A stretch of DNA of 60,000 nucleotides from Diphasiastrum complanatum (taxonomy: Eukaryota; Streptophyta; Lycopodiopsida; Lycopodiales; Lycopodiaceae), in assembly GCA_029204225.1 (NCBI GenBank), contig CM055095.1, forward strand, positions 47,320,510-47,380,509, given 5' to 3'. The notes beneath the pieces were generated by a model that was not told the origin of the DNA, searched no databases, and saw only the letters and a program-made list of their open reading frames with translations. Made by a program: the position numbers and the translations under genes. How positions within the stretch are numbered: the first letter of the stretch is position 1; every line of letters starts with the position of its first letter. Positions 58,438 through 60,000 of this stretch are shown piece after piece.

Positions 58438-59053
58438 AAAGAAAAATTTAATGCACTAATATTATACGAGATGAAAGATAAGGGTGTCACACAAAGGCAA
58501 ACAAAATCTTCTTAGGAAGCACCTTGTCATCAATGTTAATAATTGTTGACTTTATTTGGGACTTACAACTACTATTTAGTCTAGTTTACTAAATGCCAAT
58601 ACAAGTTATCACATTAATTTATGAAGAATATCCATTATGGCTTGAGATCATAAAAATGTTGAAGGGCTCTTATTGAAGGGTTTATAACATGTGTCTACTC
58701 AAATCGTATAGAATCAACAATCCAGATTGAGTTTTGGACCACCATCACCTCGGGTGTATCAATAGGACCTCATTATTTTCTACAAATTTGATTGGTAGTC
58801 ATTTTAAAATACGTAGCCCTCATAGATGAAACCATCGACAATGATTTTCTTTTATTTCTTCTTTATATAACACATTATGTATGATATTGGGTGTGTGTTG
58901 GCCCATGGTAAGGATATAATGGTTCATCCTCGTCTTGCCGCTATGGCGGCTCGACAAGAGAACTTGCCATTATATCATTACAATGGACCTCCAAACGACC
59001 ATGATCTAGTCCATAAAATTTCATGAATCATGAAACATGCCATGAAAAAGAGG

Positions 59054-59057
<4 letters not shown>
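58437..59057. other. No gene recognised
   Basis: AT-rich non-coding sequence between two microsatellites. Confidence 0.4.

Positions 59058-59114
<57 letters not shown>
59058..59114. repeat. (GA)n microsatellite, 57 bp
   Basis: An uninterrupted GA run. Confidence 0.98.
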
Positions 59115-59116
<2 letters not shown>

Positions 59117-59340
59117 CTCCACACTTGGGAAGAGAAAGGATATAAATATAACTCATATGCGGTTCCCACTATTTTATAGTCTTTCAGGGAAAGAAAGGGA
59201 TCGGCGTATTGTGTAACACCACTACAATGACGGTAGTGAGCTCCTAACAATTTTATAAGGGTGAAGGTGGTGGATACTACCATCTCACTAGATGCTATTA
59301 TGATTTCTTCATCTCCCTTAGATTGCTTGGAGCCTACCCA

Positions 59341-59417
59341 TGTCGTTGCAATGGTGGTGTAGAATACGAAAATCATACCCCTGTCGTTGCAATGGTGGTG
59401 TAGAATACGAAAATCCA
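59341..59417. repeat. Two tandem copies of a 41-bp unit
   Basis: TGTCGTTGCAATGGTGGTGT...GAAAATC at 59341 and again at 59382, identical over the shared part. Confidence 0.92.
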
Positions 59418-59906
59418 AAATAAAGGGTGAAGTGGGTCATAGGTGGTCCCATTCTAAAAGAAATTGAGTTTAACATGCCATTTTGGGTGACATCACTCAT
59501 CTTTTATATGTTAAAGTGAATTTTTTAATAACCTTTTCATTGAATAGTCTTGAAAATGGCTTTGCCCCCATCATCTTTTATGTTGTTTATGAATAGGTCA
59601 TTAGAAAATTCATTTCCCGATACCTAATGAGCACATGTGGCTTCTTATGTTCACTTTTCATACTTTTTCAGGCGCATAAAGCTAAAAAAAATAAGATCAT
59701 TCTGTTTGAGAGATATTTTTTGTTTTAGGATTCAGAATCAGTGAAGTACTATTCGGCCAGACTGTGATCTGCCCACTGGCAGCTTATTCCATAATACATT
59801 AACTTTCACCTCAACGGAAGTGAGCTTGGGGAACTTATAAGTAACAATTAGAATGGGAGGCATAGCAGATTGCCAAGTTTTTCTTGGGTCAAATTAAACC
59901 AGCTTC

Positions 59907-60000
59907 ATGGCTGTCGATATATCTCGTGAGATTGCTGAGGAAAGTGATCTGCCAGGCAGTCTTGAGGATTTTGGAAACTGGAATGACATCAGTTCAGATA
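59907..60000 (+). CDS. Possible first coding exon of a gene leaving the window
   Basis: ATG at 59907 opens a frame of 31 codons that is still open at the window end. It follows an in-frame TAA 12 bp upstream. The peptide is acidic and unlike the surrounding AT-rich sequence in codon use (MAVDISREIAEESDLPG at the start). A pyrimidine/TTTTAG acceptor-like site at about 59735 could mark the start of this exon. Too short to assign a family; a chance frame is possible. Confidence 0.35.
   Translation, partial: MAVDISREIAEESDLPGSLEDFGNWNDISSD

Overview
This window looks like nuclear DNA of a land plant, most likely a seed plant with a large, repeat-rich genome. The evidence is one intact eight-exon gene with a plastid-type N-terminus, many broken Ty1/copia and Ty3/gypsy (chromovirus) retrotransposons with plant-type tRNA primer-binding sites, and very long GA/CT microsatellites. 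The species cannot be named from the sequence.

Layout. 1-13.4 kb: degraded sequence, a 90-bp triplication, a (TG)n array, a copia RT scrap, a 914-bp foldback DNA element with an 8-bp target duplication, and a minus-strand chromovirus pol. A 1.49-kb solo LTR sits inside the chromovirus integrase with a perfect 5-bp target duplication. A copia 3' end follows. 13.9-21.2 kb: the only host gene that can be read end to end, on the minus strand, encoding a predicted plastid protein of 328 residues with a LON substrate-binding (PUA-like) domain. An LTR fragment lies in its first intron and an out-of-frame uORF overlaps its start codon. 21.3-36 kb: a mosaic of retroelement pieces that switch strand every 0.5-2 kb: copia gag, PR, INT, RT and LTR, and gypsy RNase H/INT. 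36-43 kb: an unidentified broken coding region ending at a near-perfect 66-bp-arm hairpin, paired GA arrays, another copia integrase scrap, then a largely uninformative AT-rich stretch. 43-48.1 kb: the most complete gypsy element (LTR, PBS, a 1.7-kb leader with a (CT)80 array, gag, protease, RT), truncated and fused to a copia 3' end and LTR. 48.7-51.3 kb: two copies, in opposite orientation, of an unrecognised protein-coding repeat family; a third copy lies at about 22.9-23.4 kb. 51.5-59.5 kb: tandem and dispersed repeats, including an array of short hairpins with a 70-bp period, and three more GA/CT arrays. The last 94 bases may be the first coding exon of a gene leaving the window.

The window is best read as nested and rearranged repeats around one functional gene. 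The candidate for something undescribed is the repeated 272-codon reading frame at 50.3-51.1 kb and its relatives. It matches no retrotransposon domain I recognise, and its copies share flanking non-coding sequence.
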